64,000 bases of DNA. Origin: Diploscapter coronatus (Eukaryota > Nematoda > Chromadorea > Rhabditida > Rhabditidae). This document shows, one piece after another, positions 1-11,200 of the stretch (its first letter is position 1; every line of letters begins with the position of its first letter). The notes under the pieces are model-generated. The model searched no databases and was not told where the DNA came from. It saw only the letters and a program-made list of their open reading frames with translations. The DNA lies in NCBI GenBank assembly GCA_964036155.1, contig OZ038422.1, forward strand, positions 87,629,201 to 87,693,200. Direction: 5' to 3'. The position numbers were made by a program, and so were the translations under genes.

Positions 1-727
1 CAAATGAAGCACGATTTAAATCCAACAGATCGTAGTCAATCCAAACAAAACAGTTCAAATTTTAAGAATAAATATTAAGGCTGGGATTCAAGTAAAATTA
101 CATCCCCTGTAATTGTAAAATTTTACTAAAAGGGAAATATGTCAGATTCAGACGCCCCGTACTTGATTGCCCTTACTCTATCAATTTGGCAATTAAATTC
201 TAAAAAAATAGCAGGCGTATTCTGTTCATATGTAAATACCCACAATTATGTAAGCAAAAGTGAAAATAAACTTCAGATTCAGATTTCCTGTGCTTGATTA
301 TCCTTTTCCACCAGTTTTTGTTATTTCCTCATCAAAAAGTGGATTTTATCATTCAAGTTTCAGTGGATAATCTTCCCAAAAAGACTTGAGCTATGATTCC
401 ATTATTATACTCAATTCAGTTATGAACACCCACCACGATCTGTAGACGAACCACCACTCATCCATCCACCCATTCTTTTTCCTTTTCTTCCTTCTCTTTT
501 TTACACCTTCGTCAAGTAAGAAAATTATTTTCGAGGTGAAAGTACCCGTTTCTTGGACCAAAATCGATAGGGGTTTTTTACGTTGCACATCAGGACGAAA
601 AGACCTTTCCAGCTATGTATAAACTTAGGGTTTACCATGCTTTGTATTCGAGAACTAACAATAAGTGCACAGACAAACACACTTAAGACGCATCCTTTGA
701 ACAACCCGAACAAAATATAAAGGGTGG
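1..727. other. No gene recognised
   Basis: AT-rich sequence. Short open stretches on both strands lack splice context and family motifs. I see no supported gene here. Confidence 0.5.
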
Positions 728-1235
728 TTGGACAATTGCAAAAGTATCCTGGATCCGAACCAAACTCATGGGTGGATACCCCCTTGGACTCTAATCACAA
801 AAATGGGTTTGTTTGACTCCGCGCCCTTCATATGGGCGGAGCCAAGTCCACGCAAAATTTTAGACTTTCGCGAAAAAAATGCATTTTTTGAAACCGTCAT
901 TTTTGACATTTTTGACTTTGGGACCTCCTCCCGCATCCAGCAAGTGGCTGACCCTCCCCTCTAAACTAACTTACTTTTAGAAAGTGCATTCTATGACCAT
1001 GTTCATCCTTTTTAAAGTTTTCGAAAACGTTTATATCAAAGTAGTTTTCTTTGTACAATCTAACGAGCATTTTTCATCGAAATAAAAATTTTCAAATTAG
1101 CATAGCTCCGCCCACTTTTGGGAGCGGGGCCTAATCTCCTAGTTTTGTGATTAAGACTCATAGGGTATCCGCCTCTATGATCAAATCACGATTTTTTTAG
1201 ACTTTTTCTGAAATGCAGACAGTTGTTCGGGTCTT
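728..1235. repeat. Dispersed TIR-type repeat, family A (copy 1)
   Basis: This copy starts with GCAAAAGTATCCTGGATCCG and ends near ATGCAGACAGTTGTTCGGGT. Related copies lie at 7100-7400, 17083-18890 and 28110-29323. Shared landmarks are a stretch reading 'GATCCGAACCAAACTCAT', 'CTAATCACAAAAAT', and a 'CAGCCACTTG' block. It probably is a non-autonomous DNA transposon. It lies just upstream of the acid sphingomyelinase gene. No coding capacity is evident. Confidence 0.6.
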
Positions 1236-1347
1236 ACAACTACACTCTCTTAATATGGCTTTGAATCATTCGTAAAATGCCGAATATTTAAATCAAATAA
1301 AATAATTCTCAATCTTATGCTACTGCTTTTTCATACGGATATTTCAG

Positions 1348-4128
1348 ATGAAAAGTTTCATCTTTTGCCTCATTTTGTTTTCTTTCGGATATGGGCACTC
1401 CATTAAAAGTCCCAGGATCAAGCGACAAGTATGTTTTCTTCTTATTTTATTTTTTTTATTTAAACTCAGCTATCATCCAATTACTGCACGAATTGCATCA
1501 ATATGATGGGACAATTCTTGTCGACCGTAAATCGGAGCGAAAATGCAAATAATCGAGTGAATTTGATGCAATTTAACAAGGCTAAGATGGACTTCATGTA
1601 AAAATTCAACTTAGTCATTTAAAATTATCTGATTTAGCCAAAATTGTAAATCACTCGATGTCGTTCCGGACATTTTCTGTGAACTGGTTGAGAAATATCA
1701 GGTAGCTAAGCGTTATTTTAAGATCATGTTTCAATTTTAGGAGCTCATAATCTATCTGGTGGAACGTGTCCAAGCTTCTCCGGATGAAATTTGTGGCGCG
1801 ATTATCGACAATTGTGCAAATCCAAGGTTCTTATGCGAATATCAGCCTCTAGCTCTCCCTGAAATGCCAAAAAATCAGAGTATTGGAAAATTACGATATG
1901 CTGAGGTACACAATTCTTAGAATGTAAGATGCTAAACAACGTAATTTACTCAGAGTATAGTTAAACCGATGAGGATCCTTCAATTGTCCGATATCCATGT
2001 CGATTTCGAGTATTCAATCGGATCTGAAGCTCACTGCTTTGAAAAGTCGCCGCAAGAATTTTGCTGCAGACATTTTCAAGAGCAAAATTGTTAGAATTTC
2101 AATTTATTCTAATTTTTGAACAATTTTAGCGACGATAATTCAACCAGCCGGTTTTTGGGGCACTCTAGCTTTCTGTGACATTCCATATCGTACATTGATA
2201 TCAGCACTCAATCATATCAGGGATAATGAAGCGAATGTATTAACTTCTGTAGATTAAATATTTTAAAAAAAAATGATAAATTTCACAAGGGAAATTCCAG
2301 AAGTGCCTGCCTCCGATTTGGCTGATTTTTCACTAAGGGGTATTTCAGTACGTAGATGACGGATCCGAAGCCAAAAAGTGTTGACGTTTAGTCCTAGACT
2401 CGGAAGTATACTTGAAAAAAACGACGAAATAGCACATGGAAATGAGAAAGTAAAAGAATTGTTCAAATTTGAATACATTATTTGGCAGATTCTTCCTTCT
2501 TTTCTGCTAAAATGATAAAGTTTCGCAAGAAAGTCATTAAAGCCAAATCCTGAGCATAAGACCCAACGTCAACACTTTTCGATTCAGATCCGTCATCTAC
2601 GTACTGAAATACTCCTATGGTGAAAGGAATGGGCCAAATCAGAGGCGAACACTTCTGAAACTTGCCTTGTCAGATAGACCTGGTACTGGTTTCTGGGGAT
2701 TTCATAGCTCACGATATTTGGGAGTATTCGATTAATCGCACAGCTGATCAAGTCAAAAACATCTCAGACACGATCAAGTATGATATTAAAATGTAGCTTA
2801 AGTTATAGTGTTTAGGTTTATCCTTAATTCGAGAAAAATATGAGCTAAACTTCAGAGAAATTCTTCAAGTACCAGTTTATCTGGCTATCGGAAATCACGA
2901 GGGGAACCCAACGAACTCGTAAAAACTATCCAAAATTTTTAAAAGCAACTGAAAAAATCAGATTTATGACTCACGACATGGAAAATTTCGATAAATTCGG
3001 CCAATCTTGGTCTTACAAAGCTTTTGCCGATTCTATGCGCGAGGAATTAGGAGCTATGGGACCGATAAGACAGGAAATGCTTTAGTAAGTGTTAAAAAAG
3101 AGTGATTTCTTTCAATATTCCATATTTAGCAGAGGAAGTTATGCGGTTAGAATTAGGCCTGGACTGAAATTGATATCTCTTAACAATAACTATTATTCGA
3201 GATGGAATGTTTTTGGGTATTTGAATCGAAATGACACCGATCAAACTCTGTCTTGGCTCATACAGGAACTGTCTCAATCTGAGCTGATTAACGAAAGGGT
3301 AGATTTATTCTAAATTAGAAATTTCTGAAGTTAGAACTTTGAGGTTTGGATAACCTTCCATATTCCTCCAAACGACGATTTTTGCGTGAGGAACTGGACC
3401 TGGAATTATTACAACATCGTAAAACGGTAAAACTACTAGGTTTCCATAGAAATAACATTTTCAGATTCCAAAACACCATAGCCCAGCAATTTTTCGGTCA
3501 CACTCACAAGGATGAATTTTTCGTGATTAAAAATAATTTTATTTTTTAAATTTCATGGAAAAAATAGGTTTTCCTGAACGAAGAAAATGGGTCTTCAGAG
3601 CCATTCAGTTATGGTTGGATAGGTCCGTCTTTAACGACCCATGGAAGCGTTGGTCCGGCCTATAAGGTCTATGAAATCGACGGTGATTTGAATTCTGATA
3701 CCAGATTTGTGAGAAACAATAAAATCTTCAAATCTAATATGAATTTTTAGACAGCGATAGATGCGTATACAGTCAGCGCTGATCTTTCAAATCCGAATTC
3801 AGAGCCGGTTTGGAAGGTTGACTATGATTTCAAGGTAAGTATAAATGAATTTAAATAATTCTAGATTGAAGTTTAGCAAGCCTACAATATGAAAGACCTA
3901 TCTCCAGAATCACTATTTGAGCTGGCACTGAAATTCGAGAAAGATGACCAGTTGTTCAATGACTATTTGGTGTAAGCCATAATTTTTAAGAAGTTTAGGA
4001 AAAATAAACGTCTCAGACGATATTTCCGAAACCCAAATCACCCGGATATCTCGAATGATGGAAAAAGAGCCGAAATAATGTCCGATATGAAAAAATCCAA
4101 GTCCTACGATGGTTCAATTTGTCTGTAA
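1348..4128 (+). CDS. Acid sphingomyelinase (secreted/lysosomal phosphodiesterase)
   Basis: Probable acid sphingomyelinase, which cleaves sphingomyelin to ceramide and phosphocholine in lysosomes or outside the cell. Sixteen exons join with all phases closed: 1348-1428, 1470-1597, 1638-1701, 1741-1905, 1954-2089, 2130-2236, 2674-2777, 2856-2918, 2962-3084, 3130-3298, 3335-3426, 3465-3522, 3568-3708, 3751-3834, 3877-3971 and 4017-4128, giving about 573 aa, near the usual family length. Order: signal peptide (MKSFIFCLILFSFGYG), a saposin-like cysteine domain (CTNCINMMG, about residues 30-105), then a calcineurin-like metallophosphoesterase domain with LQLSDIHVD, LVSGDF, GNHE and GHTHKDEF metal-site motifs. 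The usual GHIPP motif reads FHIPP here, a change of one histidine-neighbour residue. TTTCAG directly precedes the ATG, as for a trans-spliced message. AATAAA at 4152-4157 is a likely poly(A) signal. Which worm asm paralogue it matches cannot be told. Confidence 0.93.
2297..2659. mobile_element. Foldback/MITE in an intron of the sphingomyelinase gene
   Basis: The ends are inverted: CCAGAAGTGCCTGCCTCCGA on the left and GAGGCGAACACTTCTG on the right. The inner arms around ACGTAGATGACGGATC (2350) and GATCCGTCATCTACGT (2587) also pair. The element explains why this intron is about 437 nt while the others are mostly 40-60 nt. Confidence 0.75.
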
Positions 4129-4301
4129 CTTTTGAGTGTTCTTTTAAAAAAAATAAATTTTGTTAATTTAAAGCTTGAAATGATAGAAATTCTGCAACTT
4201 CTCCTTACTAATCGGGAGTACACGAACTTCGACTTCGAAAAATTGTCAACTCAAAGCCTCGTGCACCCCTGTTACTGATAATCGAATTACCTAATTTAAA
4301 A

Positions 4302-4402
4302 TGGGACACCCCCTATTCGGAACAGCCCAATTCGGAACTATTTTGTTAGCGCCTGTCTGATGACTCTATACACAAAAAGTTCCGAATAGGGGGTGTCCCT
4401 TT
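4302..4402. repeat. Short perfect-arm foldback
   Basis: GGGACACCCCCTATTCGGAA at about 4304 is mirrored by TTCCGAATAGGGGGTGTCCC at about 4379, with roughly 55 nt between the arms. This is a small palindromic repeat downstream of the sphingomyelinase poly(A) signal. Confidence 0.8.
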
Positions 4403-4522
4403 AAAATAATCTTCTACAGGCTGAGAAAGGAAAGAAATGATAGAAAAGAAAACTTGCCTTTTTCCGCCGGAAATTTATTCAACCACATCTGCAAAATCGA
4501 TGGGTTGCATGGCTCAATCGTG

Positions 4523-4608
4523 GCCAGAGATGTACGGACCCGGACATTTATTAATGTTCGAGTCCGGTCCGGGTCCCAATTTTTACGGACCGCGTACATC
4601 TCTGACTG
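4523..4608. repeat. Short foldback
   Basis: CAGAGATGTACGGACCCGGA pairs with GGACCGCGTACATCTCTG, with smaller nested arms around CGAGTCCGGTCCGG. The open frames crossing it are a by-product of the palindrome. Confidence 0.65.
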
Positions 4609-5435
4609 TTAGCAATTTAACTAGCTCACAAACTCAGACGACTGCGTGCTCGAATGCGATGAATAATCACAAGCTTGGATTTACACGGCTAATGGCGTCA
4701 AAACTACCATAGTCAAAATTCGCTGTTATGTAATTCCTAATGAATTAGCATAAAATATTTTATTTCTGTACGTATACTTATGAAAAACCATAGTCCTTTC
4801 TCTAATAAACAAATGCTATTTTGATGTGTTAGTCAATACTCTATTTAGTTTTTGAGCACAAACTACCCCAAACAGGAAGTACTCTGAATATTCAAATTTA
4901 AACCAATTGATTGATTATTTTATAAAATTTTAACATCGAATTTTTTGACATTTGTTCCCTCAAATAAAATTTGAAATTGATTAAAAATTCGGAAAGAAAA
5001 CATATTCCGTCCCATTTCTCTCAATATGAAATTCATTTTATGGATGTTTTGTCATTTCGAAAGGTTCACAATGATTTGAAAATGAATATCGAAGGAACGA
5101 AATTTCTAAGTGAACAATTCAGGAAAAAATGATATTTTGGGAAATATCTTTTACAAAATTCTAGTAAAAAATCACAAAATATAGGTATTAGGTAGAGTTC
5201 CCAAGCAGATGTGTCGAATTTATGTTTCGGACAAATTTTTTGTGTAGAAATGTCACCAGGGATGTAAGTAAGAATTTCGTGAAGAAAAAAAATAAACAAA
5301 TTTTCTAAACCAAAAAATTCATCCAAAATGAGCATACTTGCACAAACGAAAAATTGCTTGTATGTGGCTGTGTGCGGATATTTTAACTTGATTTTGTGCA
5401 CAGAACCATTTTATCAAATTTATCGTCCATCTAGA

Positions 5436-5620
5436 CTAGGTCTTTCACAGAGAAAAGTTCACGCATTCCTCCCGCATTCGTCCCGAGTCGGTTCCGCAAC
5501 GAGTCCTACTCGAGACGAACCAGAAGAAATATTGCCTCCATCTTGGCGCCATTCTGACGCCGAAATTGCATGACGCGGGGACGGTGCCAGAATGGAGGCA
5601 ATAATTCTCCGAAACCTTTC
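5436..5620. repeat. Two adjacent palindromic repeats (family B half plus a foldback)
   Basis: 5436-5515 matches one half of the complete foldback at 36349-36531 (AGAAAAGTTCACGCATTCCT and CCGAGTCGG). 5524-5620 is a separate foldback with arms ATTGCCTCCATCTTGGCGCC and an imperfect mirror ending GAATGGAGGCAAT. No gene is supported. Confidence 0.6.
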
Positions 5621-5736
5621 TTCGTAACAGAATTTTTTTCACACCACGAGCATTCCTGTTTATTACGATATTTCGAATATGACAATGTCACCAAACTTAA
5701 AATTTAACAATTTTTATAAAAAAAAATAACTTTTAG

Positions 5737-5829
5737 ATACTTATTGTTTACTGCCAACCACAAGATGATCCAAGAACAATGTCATTTCACAATTACAACT
5801 TCGTTGAATACGAGCCTTTGTCGGTTTTG
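5737..5829 (+). pseudogene. Orphan exon of unknown gene
   Basis: Exactly 31 codons lie between a TTTTAG acceptor and a GTAAGA donor. They read as ordinary protein, including CQPQDDPRTMSFHNYNF and VEYEPLSVL. I could not find partner exons with matching phase upstream or downstream, and a composite repeat begins about 25 nt after the donor. It may be the remnant of a gene broken by that insertion, or one exon of a gene whose others I cannot recognise. The family is not identified. Confidence 0.4.
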
Positions 5830-5853
5830 GTAAGAAAAATCAAAACTGACATA

Positions 5854-6672
5854 GTTTCACCTCTGGATAATCAGCCGGCAGAGGTTGTATTCGCTTTTAA
5901 CAATGCGTGACGTTTTATACATAAAAATCGATGTAAAACTCATTCTGATTGGTTTCAAAAGCTGATTTCGATGTCAGATTCGTTTTCAGCGTGGTCGAAA
6001 ACCCTGGTGTACTTTCCGGGGTCGAAACTATATCAGATATCGAGATATCGACATAGGTCATGTTCAAAAAGTGCTGTTTTCTGATCTTTGTCACGAAATC
6101 AGTTGTCCGGATTCTTCTCTCTTAGTTTTAATCCGTTTTCGATGGGGTTTTTTTTTAATCGAGAGGCCTATAGAAGTTCTACTTGCGCGCAAAGAATGGG
6201 TCATTTTCGACATATGGGGGCGGAGCTACAGTACTCCAAAGTTCGAAAAAAGTGATTTTTCGGAAATAACTTTCTTTAAAACGATTTTTAGCTGAGCTAT
6301 TTTTAATATGTTGTAGAGCTCGCCATTCCACGTCGATTAAAAAAAAGAACGCCGATTTTGGATCAGATATAAGCGAGTTAAGGTAGTTTGAAAGTTCAAA
6401 TATCTCAACCCATTCAAAAGGGTTTTATATAAAAAAAAAATAAATAAATAAAAGCGGAGGTTTTGTTCGCAGGTGAAAGTCCCTCAAATATGAAATCAGT
6501 CATCAAAATATTTTTATCTGGGTGATGTACGAGCAACGGACGTCGAGATTTAAAAAAATATTGCTTGATTTCTTTTCATGGGAATCACTTTTGGATACAA
6601 ATAGAGCGCTTTTCAGGAATAAAACAACCTCCGCTTTTATTTTTTTAATATAAGACCCCTTTTGAACGGGTT
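5854..6672. mobile_element. Composite repeat: family C with a nested family D foldback
   Basis: 5854-6408 (family C) contains CAGCCGGCAGAGGTTGTATT and recurs at 23655-23998 and, as a fragment, at 38362-38510. 6409-6672 is family D, a foldback with ends CCATTCAAAAGGGTTTTATA and its complement. In the copy at 23655-24292 the same D element follows the same C junction, so the pair moved or was copied as one unit. Confidence 0.7.
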
Positions 6673-7099
6673 TATCATCAAATTTTAAATTAAAATAATG
6701 CCAAAAATGCTAAAATAATCCAAGAAGATCATAGAAACATGAAGTAAATTACTAAGCAATGACAGAATTATTAGAACTGATGAAGATGTCTTATTCTAAA
6801 TCTAAAGAATCGTTTTATTGAATTTTAAAATAAGGCATAGTTCATCGTCTAATATTTTCTAAATTATAAAAATCTAAATATGAAAACCTCAAAATAAAAT
6901 AAAATAGAAAATTAAAAAGATATATCAGTACAATTTCGAAAAAATAAGATAGAATACAATTCAAAGAAGTTTAAAAGTTATTATCGAGCGACTCATTTAC
7001 CCAAATTGATACAATTTATAATATTTCAGTGAGTTTGTAAATCAAAATTAACAGCCATTATTTCTAAGACGAACAGAAAGCTTGGCACAGGGTAAAAAG

Positions 7100-7400
7100 C
7101 CCGGTAAGCTTGATATGGGTAATATCGCTGAATACCTCCTAGGGCCCTAATCACAGAAAAATGAAAATTAGGCCACATCCCCAAAGTGGACGAGGCTAGG
7201 TGGGATCGAAAGTCGCAATTTTGACGATTTTGTCAATTTCGGGAGGTACAAAGAAAACTTTTGCTATAAAAGACTTTCGAAAAATTTAAAAAGCATGAAC
7301 ATGGCCATGGAATGCACCTTCTAAAAATACATAGGTTTGGGGGTCAGCCACTTGTTTGGGGCTGGAGGGGGTCTCGAGGTTAAATTAGGGGTAAAAATAC
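7100..7400. repeat. Family A repeat fragment (copy 2)
   Basis: It carries the shared 'CCTAATCACAGAAAAATG', 'GTGGACGAGGCTAGGTGGG' and 'CAGCCACTTGTTTGGGGCTG' landmarks found at 17150-17370 and 28190-28400. The flanks at 6673-7100 and 7400-7900 are AT-rich, with nothing recognisable. Confidence 0.6.
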
Positions 7401-7899
7401 CCTATTGACTCGCACAAAATCGGCCGTAGCGAAGAAAATTTTATTCTGCAAGTTATGAGAAGTGTTTTAAAATATTCCCCTGAGCAAAGGCTTCAGATAA
7501 ATCAAAAAACGGGATACCTCCCATAGAAGACTGGTGCCCCAGATGCGTCCGAGGTGGACGACCAGAAATCAAAATTTTGAAGAAAACCCCACAAATAATA
7601 TACCATTCGATAGAGCATGAAAAACTGAGCAACTTTTATGAAGACAGTACCCAGAAATTTTCACATCCAAGAGAGTTATGGTCAAAGTACTCCATATTTA
7701 GTCTTTTTGTATAGGGAGTTTCAAGTTTTTTTTTCCTATTTTACTTTTTTGAATAATTTTTTTTAATTTTTGATCCAAATTGAGTAGTTTTTTGCATGGT
7801 ACTATCCTTACCTTATGGTTTTGTTTGACACAACTCTTGAGTCGAAACCAATTACCCATACCCATAAAACCACTTGTTTGTAAAAAGCTAGTTTTTGAT

Positions 7900-8218
7900 A
7901 GTTTAAGAAAATTCATAACTTCCTTATTTCTGTACCAAATTTTATTATTATTTCTTGATGATTTGAAGACTAATAGCTATTGAATAAAAAAAGAATTATC
8001 GAATTTTATTCAAAAATAAGAAAGTTATTAATTTTTTCCCGACGTCGGGTTTGGGAAACATTCTGGCTACCGTAATCCAATCACCTGCTACTTTTTTTTT
8101 AAACAAACTACACCATGAGAATTAGCGTAAAAAACTGAATAATATATGTGAAAATCAACCCGATTGAAGAGCCCTGTTCCGACCAACTTTGGTCCTTCCT
8201 GACATTCACTCTTAATTA
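7900..8218. mobile_element. Family E TIR element, right part only
   Basis: It ends with CTGACATTCACTCTTAAT, the same terminus as the two near-complete elements at 48440-49418 and 49890-50822. It also shares TTTTTTCCCGA.GTCGGGT and the CTACCGTAATCC block. It stops about 15 nt beyond the stop codon of the fukutin-like gene (minus strand), so it probably forms that gene's 3' UTR or flank. No matching left end was found. Confidence 0.6.
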
Positions 8219-8233
8219 AAAATTTCATTCGAA

Positions 8234-11200
8234 CTAGTAATACCTAATAATTTCTTTTAATTGATCTTTAGGGAAATTTCCATTTGGTTTAACATTATAG
8301 TGAGATTTGCTCCAATCAAAGTTACTTGATGGGTGATCTTGAGTCCATTTTGGTCCATATTCTTTCTAAATATAAACGATTAAAATCAGATCATAGCATA
8401 ATCTATGAAGTATAAATTCACGAATGATTGGCAGCAATAAAATGTTGATAATTCGATTTATTGATTTGACTATTTGTTCATCTTTAGTACGTTCTTGCAA
8501 TCTTCGAAATGTGTGCGTGCATAATTCTTAATTTACTTTGCATAGATAGAATTCGCACAATAAAATAGTATATTATGAGTTAATATTCATAGATATGTCA
8601 GATAAAGATATGGTTGATATGCATTTAATTATGTACACCTCGAGCATTTTATCTGGAGAACAAGTTATCCAGAACAAATGGCCCTTCAATACTGCTGCGC
8701 AATAAGGATCATATCTAAATTTTCATTTGATTTCTTCTATAAAATACACGCAATTGAATAAGAAAACTTATGGTTACTAACTTAGGATACTCGTATCGAT
8801 ATTTTCCTCCTTTCGAACCCGTACCACCCACCCAAGATGCATTATTTTCTTTGTCATAATACATGAAAAATATATCGATCCGTGGCTTAGAATCGCTTTT
8901 TGGTACTACAGTAAATTCATAGGAATCATTCAACTAAATTTTTTAGATGAATTTTCAGTAAATAAAATAAAAAATTGGTAAGATGTTTCTTATACAGAAT
9001 AATGTCTAGTCACAAGCTTACTTCTTCCAAATCAGAAAAATCTAAATTTCTTACCATTCCAAGAGTACGCACCAATTTAAATGCACTAGAGTTATAACGA
9101 ATATGTTCAAGAAACTTTTTATTATAATCTTTCACAAAAACTGATATATCCATATCTCCAGTGTGTGGAATTATACTGCACTCTCTATACCATCCTGAAC
9201 TTATTGAAATAAAAACAGACCCAAGGAGGACTATCGCCAGACGAAAATAAACTATAGAGGATAGGTAGCACGAGAAATCATAGTTATGATATCAGGCCGC
9301 ACTTGTGAAAATTTTGGTTATCTAAAGGTCAGAAAGAAAAATTGTTAAGAAAGTATATAAAGGGCAGATTGTAAATGCTTTCTGACGATCATCCTCCTCA
9401 AATCTGGCTTAAAGCCTTTATATCAGGAAAATTTTCTTATAATTTTAAATGAGTTTATAAACGATCGAAAAGCTAAACAGAAATATCTGCAAATATCACA
9501 CCTAAAAGCGTTCCACCATTTAGAAATGGATACATTTTGTAGGATATAAGAATGTCACGCAATTCGGCTAGCGATTTCGTACCGTTTATTGGATCGATAT
9601 TCTAAATACATATTCTACATGTTATTATTCTAAATTATTTTTGTCAAATTCTAATATTCTAAAATGATTAAGATAAAGTTGAAGAAATGATTTTCTATTT
9701 TTGTCCCACAAGGAGGGATTTTTGACACTTCAAAATCCTTCTTTCTTCGATTTTTTAATCTCTGAAAGAGGCAATATTAATTTTTAGGTGACTACGATAA
9801 TATTATCATAAATGTTTGAAAACGAATTTGCCTGTTTATAGTCTTTCCGATTCATCGTAATGTTTCGACAATTTATCAATTGACTTCGTCTATAATATTC
9901 GATGAACAATTTCTTGTCGAGTGGAATTAGAAATTTGTCCATTTGAAATGTTTCAAACCTATAATAATATCCTCTAATCGCGTTACCCTCCAAAATGATA
10001 ATCAGAAATATCGCAACGTCGCAAAGTAAATATATCACGACCTTCATTGAAAATGTGACATTTTTATAGTTGTTTGAAAGCGTTAATAATTTACAGCATT
10101 ATGAAAAACTCACATTTTCGGATGAAGACTAACTAAAAAGGTGTTCCATAATTATCGATCACGCTCTTTAGATCATCATATTTTAATCCAGACAAATCAA
10201 TAATCAGTCAAATTTTTACATTGCATTTATTTAGTGTATTGTGCCATTTTTAAATCATGTTGCGGCGTTACGTCAATTCCAGAACTCCCATTTTTCGATC
10301 ATTTGTTGACCAAAGTCATTTCTATGGATAGTTCCTCGATTCTGGTTTTGATTTCTTTTGGTCGCGCACTCTAAAAGGTACTCGCTTCCCATTTTTTGAG
10401 TTTCAAATGAACACTTTTTGAACAAAGGCGAAAATGCAGGGGGAGGTGTGCTGCGGTCCCTAATTGTAGGTATGACATATGGCATATGCAAAATAGTATG
10501 GTTAGGCAAGGGGGATGGTATGTCTCGAGTATGTCACTTCGCTTGTATCATGTGGTTTCCGGATTACTCTTGATATGTAGATTCAGAAAAGTCAAAATTT
10601 GACTGAATATAGACGTGTCTGGGTTAAAATATTATGGCTCAGCTTAAAGAAAGTCATCGATAATTATGGAACATCCGGTATTATTATTTTTGAGACATTG
10701 CGATATTTCTGAACATTCCTTAAATCATACTTCAGCGTGATTCTTGTCGTGTCATCATAAAACGTGTAAAAATCAACTGTGCTAGAATTTTCATAGAATA
10801 CAGCGTCGAATACACCACTTTCATCAGAGACATTCGTCCCTACTGGAACAGCAATCTACGAAATTATGTCAATATGATTATATCATTCGCAATGTTTTAT
10901 TCATAAATCTTTAATAAATGAGTCATTGATGCACACATTTTACTATACGATTCCCTTTACATGAAAATGGCGATTTTATTAGAGACCACAAGCCGATTTT
11001 TGTCAAAGGTTGGGGGAATATCAAACACTAAGTGTATCTTCTGAAAGCTTGCATTTCCAAGATTCGGAATTTTTTTAAATTTCCCAAAACGGTACATCCT
11101 ACGCAAAGTTATGGTCATCTGAGTTGGACGCGCCGTGTCCCTCCTTCCTTCCTTCCAATTCCACCGTCGAGCGAGAGAGAGGAAAAAACAATGGGGAAAG

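Noticed and set aside
8715..8933. Start of a separate 72-codon minus-strand gene at LNDSYEF
   Set aside because: It has an acceptor before it and joins in phase to exons on both sides of the fukutin-like gene, so it is an internal exon.
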